Source: Streptomyces minutiscleroticus (GTDB taxonomy: Bacteria > Actinomycetota > Actinomycetes > Streptomycetales > Streptomycetaceae). From it: a stretch of 64,000 nt of DNA. The stretch spans positions 62,001 through 126,000 of the forward strand of contig NZ_BMVU01000001.1 in NCBI RefSeq assembly GCF_014650875.1, given 5' to 3'. Below are positions 38,701 to 47,216 of this stretch, piece by piece (position 1 is the stretch's first letter; each line of letters starts with the position of its first letter). The position numbers and the translations under genes are program-made. Below the pieces are notes generated by a model. That model saw only the letters and a list, made by a program, of their open reading frames with translations, did no database searches and was not told where the DNA came from.

Positions 38701-39469
38701 CGGTGACCTCGCCGAGGTCCGCGTCTTCGACCGGGTCCTGCCGGCGGCCCAGGTCGCCGAGCTGATGACGGTCAAGCCGGAGCGCAAGGGCTACTGGCAG
38801 CTCGACGACGCCAGCGGCGGTGCCTCCGCCGAGACCGGCGGCGGCCAGCCGCTGACCCTGGCGGGCAACGCCTCGGTCTACCGCCCGGCCGACCCGCTGT
38901 TCGACACCGCCGCCCTGGTCGGCGACGGCAACCTGGTCCTGGACGGCGACGGGGACTACGCGTCCACCGCCACCGCCCCGGTCCCCGGCAACAGCAGCTT
39001 CACCGTGACCGCCCGCGCCCAGCTCACCTCGCTGGACCCGGAGAAGTCGCAGACGGTGCTGTCCCTGCCGGGCGCCAACGCCAACCGCCTCCAGGTCCGC
39101 TACCAGGCGGCCACCGGCCAGTGGGAACTGGCCGTCGCCAAGACCGACACGGCCGGAGCGGAGGTCGTCACCTTCACCGACGACCAGCAACTGGCCGACA
39201 CCGGCGGTTCCGGCCAGCACCTGGCGGTCGTCTACGACGCCTTCGCCAACTCGGTCCGGCTGTACGTCGACGGTCAGCTCGTCGCGGGCGCCTACGGCAA
39301 GGACGACACCCTGTGGTCCGCCACCGGCGGCCTCCAGGTGGGCCGCTCGCTGCGCGGGGCGAGCGAGTACTTCGCCGGTGCCATCGACGAGGTGCGCGTG
39401 TACAGCGGGGCCGCGGATCTGACCGCGGTCCAGGGGATGGCCGGGCTGACGGCAGAGCCCGCCATGTGA
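35753..39469 (+). CDS. Exported LamG-domain protein
   Basis: This large surface protein has 1238 residues. After ~35 charged residues comes an export/anchor helix ([21 protein letters not shown]). Then there is a region (~90-400) like that found in other actinomycete Rhs-associated proteins, and a DNRLRE-like beta domain with paired Cys (~370-560). A fibronectin-like part (~570-800) precedes two LamG/concanavalin-like jelly rolls (~820-995 and ~1015-1215; ARFDGTSESYLDVGETVLDT, NLVLDGDGDYASTATAPV). LamG domains bind sugars or proteins. ATG at 35753 follows GGGAGAG; an ATG at 35828 (MSRSAGPRT) is an alternative. It probably forms a surface or secretion-linked module with the Rhs protein; that is inference from context. 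Confidence 0.82.
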   Translation: MKQWGSGRMSAYRPDPARTPDESGAMSRSAGPRTMRRALIAAVLAGAVAAGTLAALPGGDRPSGTDQAPVAADKPVQTEQQALAAAEESGDQVEVVGLRTERREVFAEPDGTFTAREYTEPVRTVRDGAWVDIDETLVKRADGGWSPKAATVDVEFSGGRADEPFATIRHAGRALSLTWPYGELPAPGIDGDTATYTDALPGVDLTVRAEPDGFGHLLVVKTPEAAADPRLAEIDLGLTTDGLTVRENTEGAILAEDAEVGGTVFEAGKPAMWDSAAAAESGSAGNAPTANSAGGARQAAYTVQAADQPAAEAEAALEGPGGGGRTAPLEIEVSEDRLTLVPDQELLKGDDTVFPVVIDPIQRTTSRTSWTGVMSGMPSEQDWKYSGSAGVGKCPTDYNPVSCNGVGVRRLLFTMPLSFYKGKQILGATFSARVEHIYSASPTAEPIQLYRIGGKNYSISSSSDWSNTKDDWDDYLQTVDKAISPTSCSSQANLHFESGKTGELTNEIKTAAADGWNSMTLGLRAADEGRFAEWKRICGNAYLSISYNNLPRQIKTSDMSTDPGGVCKWGSTREYAEVPPTLQAIASDPDHGNGRTDKVKVEFKVEWTDPTTKEAKSYTYLTPDWGSPTPGTRFKHTVKSSIPQNTVIYWSARATDGDGYGPWSYDGDTPQRCEFIYDKTLPGKPNVLSKEYPSDTVYHDGVGTYGTFTFAPNPNDSIPDTDVVKYRYAFDSTASPATTATPAKAGGSVSVSWMPTRAGRHWVDVVAVDKAENPSTKAHYEFLVSEGKPVVAQWNLADPAGDTEAHEESGEFSATAGSTVTFGVDGPGGKADAAARFDGTSESYLDVGETVLDTGRSFSVSAWVRPTALDTDMTVVSQDGTGEPGFTLGYDATAKTWKFAVPVSDVDSLGEWKAVSTGVSVVKDQWVLLTGVYDAQKSGGPELRLYINKDAKGTAQRRSVWKSYGHLQIGRATARSGYRDQFTGDLAEVRVFDRVLPAAQVAELMTVKPERKGYWQLDDASGGASAETGGGQPLTLAGNASVYRPADPLFDTAALVGDGNLVLDGDGDYASTATAPVPGNSSFTVTARAQLTSLDPEKSQTVLSLPGANANRLQVRYQAATGQWELAVAKTDTAGAEVVTFTDDQQLADTGGSGQHLAVVYDAFANSVRLYVDGQLVAGAYGKDDTLWSATGGLQVGRSLRGASEYFAGAIDEVRVYSGAADLTAVQGMAGLTAEPAM

Positions 39470-39491
39470 CGAGCAGTCACCTCACCTTCCG

Positions 39492-39526
39492 GGTTGCGCC
39501 GGGTCCGTCCAGGGCCCGGCGCAACC
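39492..39526. terminator. Hairpin between LamG and Rhs genes
   Basis: A perfect 12-bp stem (39492-39503 with 39515-39526) and an 11-nt loop, 22 nt after the LamG stop. The Rhs gene starts 42 nt further on, so it may be attenuating rather than complete. Confidence 0.6.
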
Positions 39527-39568
39527 GCCCTCTTCCATGACCTCCTCCTCCGACCAGGGAGTTGTCCG

Positions 39569-42500
39569 ATGTTCTTCCGTGGCCGCTCATTGAGCCGCCG
39601 CATGCCCAGATCGACGGTGGTCGCGACAGTGCTCGGGCTCTCGCTCGCGCTGTCCGCCTCGTCGGTGCAGGCGGTGGCGCTCGACGACGGCGCCCGGGGC
39701 CGCACCAGCCGCCCCGGCGTCCAGGACGACGGTGATCCCGCGAAGGGATTCGCCGCCAAGAGCAAGCCCCGCCCCTCCGACCCGGCGCGCAAGGCCGCGG
39801 TCGAGGGGCTCGACAAGGCGGTGTGGCCCAGGCGGGGCGGCGCCGAGCTGAAGCTGGGGACCGCCGCGGAAGCGGGCGGTCTGCCGGTCGAGGTCCGCCG
39901 GGCCGAGGGCACGACGCAGGCCGGAACCGAGGGCAGGGCCGGCGCGAAGGCCGACGACACCGGAGCCAAGGGCACCGAGGCCGACGGCACCGGAAGCAGA
40001 AGCACCGCAAGCAAGAGCACCGAGGCGCCGGGCAAGGTCCGGGTCGACGTCCTGGACCCGAAGCGCGCCGCGAAGCTCGGCGCCGGCGTCCTCCTCGGCG
40101 TCGAGCGCGCCGACGGCGCGGACGAGGCCGCCAAGGTCCGCCTGACCGTCGACTACTCCCGGTTCGCCGAGGGCTTCGGCGGCTCCTACGCCTCCCGCCT
40201 CCGTCTCGTCCAGCTCCCGGACTGCGCGACCGTCGCCGCACCGGGCAGCGAGGACTGCCCGCAGCAGCCCGAGGTGCTGCCGACGGTGAACGACGTGGAG
40301 GCCGGCACCGTCTCCGCCGACGTGACCGTCGCCCCGGCCCCCGCCGAGGGCGTCTCCACCATGGCGGCCGACGCGACGTCCCTGGTCGCGGTCGCGGCGG
40401 GCCCGTCGAGCGCGCAGGGCACCTACAAGGCGACCGCCCTGTCCCCGTCGGCGAGCTGGAGCATCGCCACCTCCTCCGGCGCGTTCAACTGGAACTACCC
40501 GCTGCGCTCGGTCCCGACCCCGGGCGGCCTGACCCCCACCGTGGGCCTCGGCTACTCGTCGCAGTCGGCGGACGGCCGCACCGCGGCCACCAACAACCAG
40601 GGCTCCTGGATCGGTGAGGGCTTCTCCTACGACCCGGGCTATATCGAGCGCCGCTACAAGCCGTGCTCCGACGACGGCCACAGCAACTCGGGCGAGCAGT
40701 GCTGGGCGTTCGAGAACGCCACCGTCATGCTCAACGGCACGTCCGGCGAGCTGGTCAAGGACGACGACACCGGCAAGTGGCACATGTCGACCGACGACGG
40801 CACCAAGGTCGAGCGGCTGACCGGCGCCACCAACGGCGACGAGGGCGGCGCGGACGACAAGGGCGAGCACTGGAAGATCACGACGCCCGAGGGCACCGAG
40901 TACTGGTTCGGCCTGAACCGCCTGCCGGGCTGGGCCTCGGGCAACGAGGAGACCGACTCCGTCTGGACGGCGCCGGTCTTCGGCGACGACTCCGGTGAGC
41001 CCTGCTACAACGCCACCTTCACCAGTGCCCACTGCAAGCAGGCCTGGCGCTGGAGCCTGGACTACGTCAAGGACACCCACGGCAACGTGATGTCCTACTA
41101 CTACGACCGCGAGACCAACTACTACGCGCTCAACGGCAAGACGGACGCCAACGGCACCGCGTACCACCGCGGCGGCTACCTCGAGCGCATCGACTACGGC
41201 CAGCAGGACAACAAGGTCTACGCGGCGAAGGCACCGGCCCGGATCGTCTTCAACACCGCCGAGCGCTGCCTGCCCACCGACGCCTTCGACTGCGCGGAGA
41301 GCAAGCGCACCAAGGCGAACGCCTCCCACTGGCCGGACGTCCCGGTCGACCAGGAGTGCAAGGCCGACGCCAAGTGCACCTCGCCCGTCCAGACCTTCTT
41401 CACCACCAAGCGGCTGACGTCGATCGTCACGCAGATGCGCAAGGACGCCACGACCTACTCGGACGTGGACGCCTGGACCCTCACCCACCTGTTCACCGAC
41501 AACGGCGACGACTCCAAGACCCTGTGGCTGTCGAAGATCGACCACGAGGGCCGGGCCGGCACGGCCGTGAAGCTGCCCTCCGTCGAGCTCTTCGGCGAGC
41601 AGCTCGCCAACCGGGTCGACGCGATCGGCGACAACATCGCGCCCTTCCACCGCTACCGGCTCTCCGCCGTCCTCAGCGAGACCGGAGCCCAGCTCGACGT
41701 CAACTACGCGCCGGCGAACTGCACGAAGAGCACGCTGCCCAGGCCGGGCGAGTCGACGAAGCGCTGCTACCCGGTGAAGTGGGCCCCGCCGGGCTACCTC
41801 GACCCGATCACCGACTGGTTCCACAAGTACGTCGTCTCCGCGGTCGTCGAGACCGACCGCACCGGCGGCAGCGACGCGATGGTCACCCGCTACGACTACC
41901 AGGGCGACGCGGCCTGGCGTAAGGCGAAGCCGGACGGCATCACCGACGCCAAGTACCTGACCTGGGGCGGCTGGCAGGGCTACGGCAAGGTCAAGGTCAC
42001 CAGCGGTACCTCCGACCAGCAGACCACCCGCGTCGACTACACGTTCCTGCAGGGCATGGACGGCGACAAGGACGCCGACGGCAAGACCCGCTCGGTGAAG
42101 GTCGAGGACTCCACCGGCGCCGAGTACACCGACGACGAGGAGTTCACCGGTCACCAGCTGGAGGTCGCCGCCTACGACGGCGACAAGCTGGTCGCCAGGA
42201 CGATCGACACCCCCTGGAAGCACTACACCGCCACGCAGACCCGTGACTGGGGCACCACCCGCGCGGCGATCGTGCGCACCCAGACCGGCCGCGGCTTCAG
42301 CCTGAAGTCCGACGGGACCTGGCGCGAGACGAAGTCGACGACGACGTACGACACCTCCAACGGCACCGGCCGCGTGCTGACGGTCGACGACCAGGGCGAC
42401 GTCTCCACCACCAAGGACGACACCTGCACCCGCACCACCTACGCGGACAACACGGCGAAGAACATCCTCTCGCTGCCCGCGCGCAGCGAGTCGGTGTCGG

Positions 42501-45500
42501 TCGGATGCTCGGCCACCCCGGACCGCAAGACGCAGGTCCTGGCCGACGAGCGCACCTCCTACGACGGCGGCGCGTTCGGCGCGGCGCCCACGAAGGGTGA
42601 CGCGACGAAGACCGAGCGGCTGACGTCCCACGACGGGAAGACGGCGACGTACCAGGTCACCGGCGTCACGACCTACGACGCCTTCGGCCGCCCGCTGTCC
42701 CAGAAGGACGCCAAGCAGATCGGGACGACGGACGCGACGACCACCGTCTACACCGAGACCAACGGCCTGCTGACGCAGACCAAGGTCACCAACGCCCTCG
42801 GTCACGCGACCGTCACCGACTACGCCCCCGCCTGGGGCATGTCGGCGGGCCAGACCGACCCGAACGGCAAGCGCACGGACCTCGCCTACGACGCGCTGGG
42901 CCGCCTGACCTCCGTCTGGCTGGCGGACCGGGACAAGGGCAGGGACCAGACGCCGAGCATCAAGTACTCGTACAACGTCCGCAAGGACAAGGTCACCTCG
43001 ATCAAGACCGAGAAGATCGAGAACGACGGCTCCTACGGCGCCGAGTACGAGCTCTTCGACAGCCTGCTGCGTCCCCGCCAGATCCAGACCGAGGGCGCGG
43101 ACGGCACCCGCATGGTCGCCGACACGTTCTACGACGGCACCGGGAACGTCAAGAAGACCAACTCGACGTACAACGCCGCCGGCGCCGCCTCGGACGAGCT
43201 GCTGCTGGTCCACAACGGCGAGGTCGGCCAGCAGAGCCTGCTGGAGTACGACGGTCTGGGCCGCACCACTGCGGAGATCTTCGCGGTCAGCGGCGTCGAG
43301 CAGTGGCGCACCAAGACGACGTACGACGGTGAGCTGACGCACGTCGACCCGCCGAACGGCGGCGTGCCCACCACGACGATCACCGACGGCCAGGGCAACA
43401 CGTCGGAGATCCGCCACTACCGGGGCTCCTCGCCGGGCGTGGGTGTGCCGTACGACTCGACGAAGTACACCTACACTCCGGCCGGCCGGCTGGAGACGGT
43501 CACCGACGCCAAGGGCAACGTGTGGCGGTACGAGTACGACCAGCTGGGCCGCAAGAAGACGTCGATCGACCCGGACGCGGGAACCTCGCGCACGGAGTAC
43601 GACGAGCTGGACCGGCCGGTCGTCACGTACGACGGCCGGAACAAGAAGACGTCCACGGTGTACGACAAGCTGGGCCGCGTCACCACCACCTGGCAGGGGG
43701 ACGCCGGCACCGGCACCAAGCTGACGGAGACGAGGTACGACAAGGCCGGCTGGCTGGGCCAGGCGTACGGCTTCCTGAGCTACACCTCCCCGACGGAGTA
43801 CTTCGCCAGCGCCGTCCAGTCGATGGACGAGTTCTACCGCCCGCTGAAGACCGCCTACCAGGTACCGGCCTCGCAGGGTTCCCTGGCCGGCACCTACGAG
43901 TTCACCTCCACCTACAACCGGGACGGGACGCTCCAGACCACCGGCCTGCCCGCCATCGGTGACCTGCCGGCGGAGAACCTGACATACACGTACGACGCCC
44001 TCCAGCGACCGATGACGATGAGATCGGCCACTGACTCGTACGTCACCAGCACCACCTACTCCAAGAACAGCCAACTGCAGCAGCTGGAGCTGTTCACGGG
44101 CAGTGGCAAGAAGGTCTGGCAGACCTACGACTACGAGAAGGGCACCGACCGGCTCACCCGCTCGGTGGTCGACGTCTACGGCGCGACCGCCCCGGCCAAG
44201 GAGTCGAACTACTCCTACGACCAGGCGGGCAACGTCCTGTCCATCGCGGACACGGCGAACTCCGCCTCGCCGGACGTGCAGTGCTTCGCCTACGACAGCC
44301 GCCAGCGGCTGACGGACGCGTGGACCCCGACGGCCACCGCGACGACCGCGGCCGGCACCGGAACGCGCGGCTCCACCGCGCCGCTGGACGGCACCGGCCC
44401 GGAGGCGTGCGGGTCCGCCCCCGGTTCGAGCGCGCTCGGCGGCCCGGCGCCGTACTGGAAGTCGTACGAGACCGACGCCATCGGCAACCGCGTCTCCGAG
44501 ACCGTCCACGACACCGGCCTGAACGCGGCGAAGAACATCACCCGCAGCTACGAGTACGGCGGCGCGGGCGCCCTCGGCGACGGCCCGCACCAGGTCACGA
44601 AGGTCGTCGAGAAGACCCCGACCGGCGACCGGCAGTCGACGTACGAGTACGACGACGCGGGCAACACCACCAAGCGCACGATCGGCGGCGACGCCCAGTC
44701 CCTGGCCTGGACCGACACCGGGAAGCTGAGCGAGGTCACCGAGGCGAACGGCTCGAGGACCAGCTACCTCTACGACGGCTCGGGCAGCCGCCTCGTGCGC
44801 AAGGACTCCTCGGGCACGACCGTCTACCTCCCCGGCATGGAGCTGAAGCTGTCGGCGGACGGCACCAAGAAGGAGGCCACCCGCTACTACGACTACGCCG
44901 GCCAGACGGTCGCCGTCCGCGGCGGCGGCAAGCTCTCCTTCATCGCCTCCGACCACCACGGCACGGGTGAGGTGGCGATCGACGCCGCGACCGGCGCGAT
45001 CTCCCAGCGCCGCTTCGACCCCTTCGGCGTGGAGCGCGGCGAGAAGACCGGCAGCTGGCCGGGTGAGAAGGGCTTCGTCGGCGGCACGATCGACGCCTCG
45101 ACCGGCCTGACACACCTGGGCGCACGGGAGTACGACGCGACGATCGGCAAGTTCATCTCGGTCGACCCGGTCATCGACTACACCCAGCCGCAGCAGATCA
45201 ACGGCTACGCCTACGCCAACAACTCCCCGGTCACGCACGCGGACCCCAGCGGCATGGCCATCCCGGAGTGCCTGCAGGGGCTGATCGAGTGCCGGGGCGG
45301 CCTCCCCGTCTCCAGCACCAAGAGGGACCCGGTCGACAAGGCCCAGTCGGACCACGACAACGCCTCCTGGCAGGTCCAGGTGGCGCAGAGCCAGCAGTCG
45401 TCGGCCAAGCAGCGCATCAAGTCGGCGGGCAAGGCCCTCGTCAAGATCGTCCGGGACATCCTGGGCGTGGACGCGGCCCTGGACTGCATCTCCAGCGGCG

Positions 45501-46633
45501 ACGTCGGCGCCTGCGGCGAGACCCTGCTCAACATCGCCGGCAGCTTCGCGGGCGGTCTGGCGGGCAAGGTCCTCGCCAAGTACGGCGCGCCGTGGAACTG
45601 GGCGAAGGGCCTCAAGCTCGCCAAGCGGGTGACGGGCCTGGTCGGCGACCTGATCGGCGGCGCCAAGGACCTGTACAAGGCGAACAAGGCACTGGGCAAG
45701 GCGAAGGCCGGGCTCGCGAAGGCCGCGGACAAGCTCGCGGACGCGAGGAAGAAGGCGGCGGAGGCACTCAAGAAACGGAAGAAGACAGAAGAAGGCGGGT
45801 CCTGCTTGACCGGGGGGAAGCACAGCTTCCTCCCGGGCACGAAGGTGCTGCTCGCCGACGGCAAGACCAAACCGATCGAGAACGTCGAGCTCGGCGACAG
45901 CATCACCGTCACGGACCCGGAGACGGGAAGGACCACCGTACGCGAGGTCGTCGGCACGATCGTCACCGAGGACGACAAGCACTTCGTCGACCTGACGGTC
46001 AAGGACGGCTCCGGCAAGTCCGAGGCCCTGATCTCCACCACGACCCACCCCTTCTGGTCGGACTCCGAGCAGGCGTGGATCGAGGCCGGTGACCTCGAGC
46101 CGGGCATGCGCCTGCACACGCCGAACGGCGAGGCGGTCGAGATCACGGCCGTCCGCACCTTCGACAAGCGTCAGCGCACCCACGACCTGACGGTCACCGG
46201 GATCCACGCGTACTACGTGCTGGCGGGCGGCACACCGCTGCTGGTGCACAACTGCGACGAGGGCACGGCCACGGTGCGCTGGGACGAGGACATGGAGCAC
46301 GCCACTATCAGGGTGGAGGTCGACGGGGAAAAGCCGTTCGAGACGGAGCAGGTCGTCAACGGTTGGGACGGCACGGACAGCCCCAACGGCTACCCCACCA
46401 CTGGTGCGGTCGCCGAACCTCTGGGACCGAACGTCGTCGAGCGGACGTTCCGGCTTCCCAACGCGCGGGCGGCCCTGCAAGCGCAGCGCGACACGATGGG
46501 TGCGGATCTCGGTCCATACGACGGTATCCACAACAGTTGTGTCACCTACTGTGTGGCGATTCTGAGAGAAGGCGGCGTAGACATACCAGCGGGCGCGCGA
46601 GGCATGATCGCTCTCAAACGAACGCTGGGATAG
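39569..46633 (+). CDS. Rhs/YD-repeat polymorphic toxin with HINT domain and C-terminal papain-fold-like tip
   Basis: The protein has 2354 residues: a signal peptide (1-~35), an Rhs N-terminal region, and YD repeats (~850-1800; YDALGRLTSV, YDELDRPVVTYDGRNKK). The Rhs core at ~1850-1895 includes GKFISVDP and GYAYANNSPVTHADPSG. A pre-toxin helical region follows (~1945-2075). The HINT domain spans C2079 to N2228 (FLPGTKVLLADGKTKPIE, then STTTHPFW, ending PLLVHN before C2229) and should cleave off the tip. The tip, 2229-2354, has H2244 (MEHATIRVEV) and N2322-S-C2324 (HNSCVTYCVAILREGG). This His-then-Cys order resembles permuted papain-like (DUF4105/LRAT/PPPDE-type) enzymes. The target is unknown. 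ATG at 39569 follows GGGAG. Confidence 0.9.
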   Translation: MFFRGRSLSRRMPRSTVVATVLGLSLALSASSVQAVALDDGARGRTSRPGVQDDGDPAKGFAAKSKPRPSDPARKAAVEGLDKAVWPRRGGAELKLGTAAEAGGLPVEVRRAEGTTQAGTEGRAGAKADDTGAKGTEADGTGSRSTASKSTEAPGKVRVDVLDPKRAAKLGAGVLLGVERADGADEAAKVRLTVDYSRFAEGFGGSYASRLRLVQLPDCATVAAPGSEDCPQQPEVLPTVNDVEAGTVSADVTVAPAPAEGVSTMAADATSLVAVAAGPSSAQGTYKATALSPSASWSIATSSGAFNWNYPLRSVPTPGGLTPTVGLGYSSQSADGRTAATNNQGSWIGEGFSYDPGYIERRYKPCSDDGHSNSGEQCWAFENATVMLNGTSGELVKDDDTGKWHMSTDDGTKVERLTGATNGDEGGADDKGEHWKITTPEGTEYWFGLNRLPGWASGNEETDSVWTAPVFGDDSGEPCYNATFTSAHCKQAWRWSLDYVKDTHGNVMSYYYDRETNYYALNGKTDANGTAYHRGGYLERIDYGQQDNKVYAAKAPARIVFNTAERCLPTDAFDCAESKRTKANASHWPDVPVDQECKADAKCTSPVQTFFTTKRLTSIVTQMRKDATTYSDVDAWTLTHLFTDNGDDSKTLWLSKIDHEGRAGTAVKLPSVELFGEQLANRVDAIGDNIAPFHRYRLSAVLSETGAQLDVNYAPANCTKSTLPRPGESTKRCYPVKWAPPGYLDPITDWFHKYVVSAVVETDRTGGSDAMVTRYDYQGDAAWRKAKPDGITDAKYLTWGGWQGYGKVKVTSGTSDQQTTRVDYTFLQGMDGDKDADGKTRSVKVEDSTGAEYTDDEEFTGHQLEVAAYDGDKLVARTIDTPWKHYTATQTRDWGTTRAAIVRTQTGRGFSLKSDGTWRETKSTTTYDTSNGTGRVLTVDDQGDVSTTKDDTCTRTTYADNTAKNILSLPARSESVSVGCSATPDRKTQVLADERTSYDGGAFGAAPTKGDATKTERLTSHDGKTATYQVTGVTTYDAFGRPLSQKDAKQIGTTDATTTVYTETNGLLTQTKVTNALGHATVTDYAPAWGMSAGQTDPNGKRTDLAYDALGRLTSVWLADRDKGRDQTPSIKYSYNVRKDKVTSIKTEKIENDGSYGAEYELFDSLLRPRQIQTEGADGTRMVADTFYDGTGNVKKTNSTYNAAGAASDELLLVHNGEVGQQSLLEYDGLGRTTAEIFAVSGVEQWRTKTTYDGELTHVDPPNGGVPTTTITDGQGNTSEIRHYRGSSPGVGVPYDSTKYTYTPAGRLETVTDAKGNVWRYEYDQLGRKKTSIDPDAGTSRTEYDELDRPVVTYDGRNKKTSTVYDKLGRVTTTWQGDAGTGTKLTETRYDKAGWLGQAYGFLSYTSPTEYFASAVQSMDEFYRPLKTAYQVPASQGSLAGTYEFTSTYNRDGTLQTTGLPAIGDLPAENLTYTYDALQRPMTMRSATDSYVTSTTYSKNSQLQQLELFTGSGKKVWQTYDYEKGTDRLTRSVVDVYGATAPAKESNYSYDQAGNVLSIADTANSASPDVQCFAYDSRQRLTDAWTPTATATTAAGTGTRGSTAPLDGTGPEACGSAPGSSALGGPAPYWKSYETDAIGNRVSETVHDTGLNAAKNITRSYEYGGAGALGDGPHQVTKVVEKTPTGDRQSTYEYDDAGNTTKRTIGGDAQSLAWTDTGKLSEVTEANGSRTSYLYDGSGSRLVRKDSSGTTVYLPGMELKLSADGTKKEATRYYDYAGQTVAVRGGGKLSFIASDHHGTGEVAIDAATGAISQRRFDPFGVERGEKTGSWPGEKGFVGGTIDASTGLTHLGAREYDATIGKFISVDPVIDYTQPQQINGYAYANNSPVTHADPSGMAIPECLQGLIECRGGLPVSSTKRDPVDKAQSDHDNASWQVQVAQSQQSSAKQRIKSAGKALVKIVRDILGVDAALDCISSGDVGACGETLLNIAGSFAGGLAGKVLAKYGAPWNWAKGLKLAKRVTGLVGDLIGGAKDLYKANKALGKAKAGLAKAADKLADARKKAAEALKKRKKTEEGGSCLTGGKHSFLPGTKVLLADGKTKPIENVELGDSITVTDPETGRTTVREVVGTIVTEDDKHFVDLTVKDGSGKSEALISTTTHPFWSDSEQAWIEAGDLEPGMRLHTPNGEAVEITAVRTFDKRQRTHDLTVTGIHAYYVLAGGTPLLVHNCDEGTATVRWDEDMEHATIRVEVDGEKPFETEQVVNGWDGTDSPNGYPTTGAVAEPLGPNVVERTFRLPNARAALQAQRDTMGADLGPYDGIHNSCVTYCVAILREGGVDIPAGARGMIALKRTLG

Positions 46634-46641
46634 GGGCTCCA

Positions 46642-47010
46642 TTGGCTGACGAGAAAGAGCACTGGAATGCGGTGCTCGCCGAGATCCTCCTGAGCAAAAA
46701 GGTGGGAGTGACCCATATACGTCTGGTAGGTGACCTGATTTCGGCCCAGGCCCAACTGAGCATGGGCATGCAGGGGCGAGCCGGTCTCTCACTGGCAGAG
46801 CGGGCCGATATCGCCGAGGAACTGCTGATGCTGGAGGACGCCTACAGGACGGCCTGGCAAGCGGTGGTGGCGGCCACTGACATCGACCAGCGTGTCGCCG
46901 AGCTCCACAGACTCACGACTGCGCTGTCGGACGCCGTCGAAGGGGTCACGGTCGTGGCGCGCCGATACGGCATCCGGTCGGAGCCACGCCGCTTGGACGG
47001 CGAGCGCTAG
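46642..47010 (+). CDS. Putative immunity protein of the Rhs toxin
   Basis: A 122-residue soluble, helix-rich protein starts at TTG (46642) only 8 bp after the toxin stop, with AGGGGC just upstream. It reads MADEKEHWNAVLAEILLSKK and ends RSEPRRLDGER. It has no signal peptide or membrane helix, as expected for a cytosolic immunity protein. I do not recognise a family. Base composition is low like that of the toxin tip (30 of 60 bases G/C at 46681-46740). Position, size and composition support the immunity role; no direct evidence is present. A terminator follows. Confidence 0.6.
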   Translation: MADEKEHWNAVLAEILLSKKVGVTHIRLVGDLISAQAQLSMGMQGRAGLSLAERADIAEELLMLEDAYRTAWQAVVAATDIDQRVAELHRLTTALSDAVEGVTVVARRYGIRSEPRRLDGER

Positions 47011-47033
47011 CGACTTCTTCCCTCCCTGGAGAC

Positions 47034-47065
47034 GGGGCCCGGTTTGACCCCTCAAGCCGGGCCCC
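47034..47065. terminator. Terminator of the toxin-immunity unit
   Basis: Stem 47034-47047 with 47052-47065 (14 pairs including one T-G) and loop CCCC, 23 nt after the immunity stop. It separates the island from rplU. Confidence 0.75.
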
Positions 47066-47216
47066 GTAACCTAGACCGTCGGCGTGTCGACTGGCGCGCC
47101 ACATCCCCGTAAACCTCTTCCTCCCGGGCGCCCCGGTGTCCGAGGAGAGGCTGCCCGTGACTGTTCCCGGGCGGCTGGACTGCGGGGGTGCCGTTCCGAG
47201 CGAGAGAGAGATCCGC
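47066..47216 (+). promoter_or_regulatory. rplU promoter and leader
   Basis: TAACCT/TAGACC (-10-like, 47067-47078) is followed by a ~130-nt leader to the rplU GTG. Leaders before L21 genes often carry a regulatory RNA fold; I see short inverted segments but no fold I can name. Confidence 0.35.

Noticed and set aside
45803..46258. Intein inserted in a host protein
   Set aside because: The downstream flank is not a continuation of the Rhs core but a distinct toxin-like domain followed by an immunity-like gene. The context is that of a polymorphic-toxin HINT domain.
39587..46792. Very long open frame antisense to the Rhs gene
   Set aside because: It is a by-product of G/C third positions. The protein is Val/Leu/Arg/Gly-rich with no domain, and the plus strand has clear YD repeats and the Rhs core.
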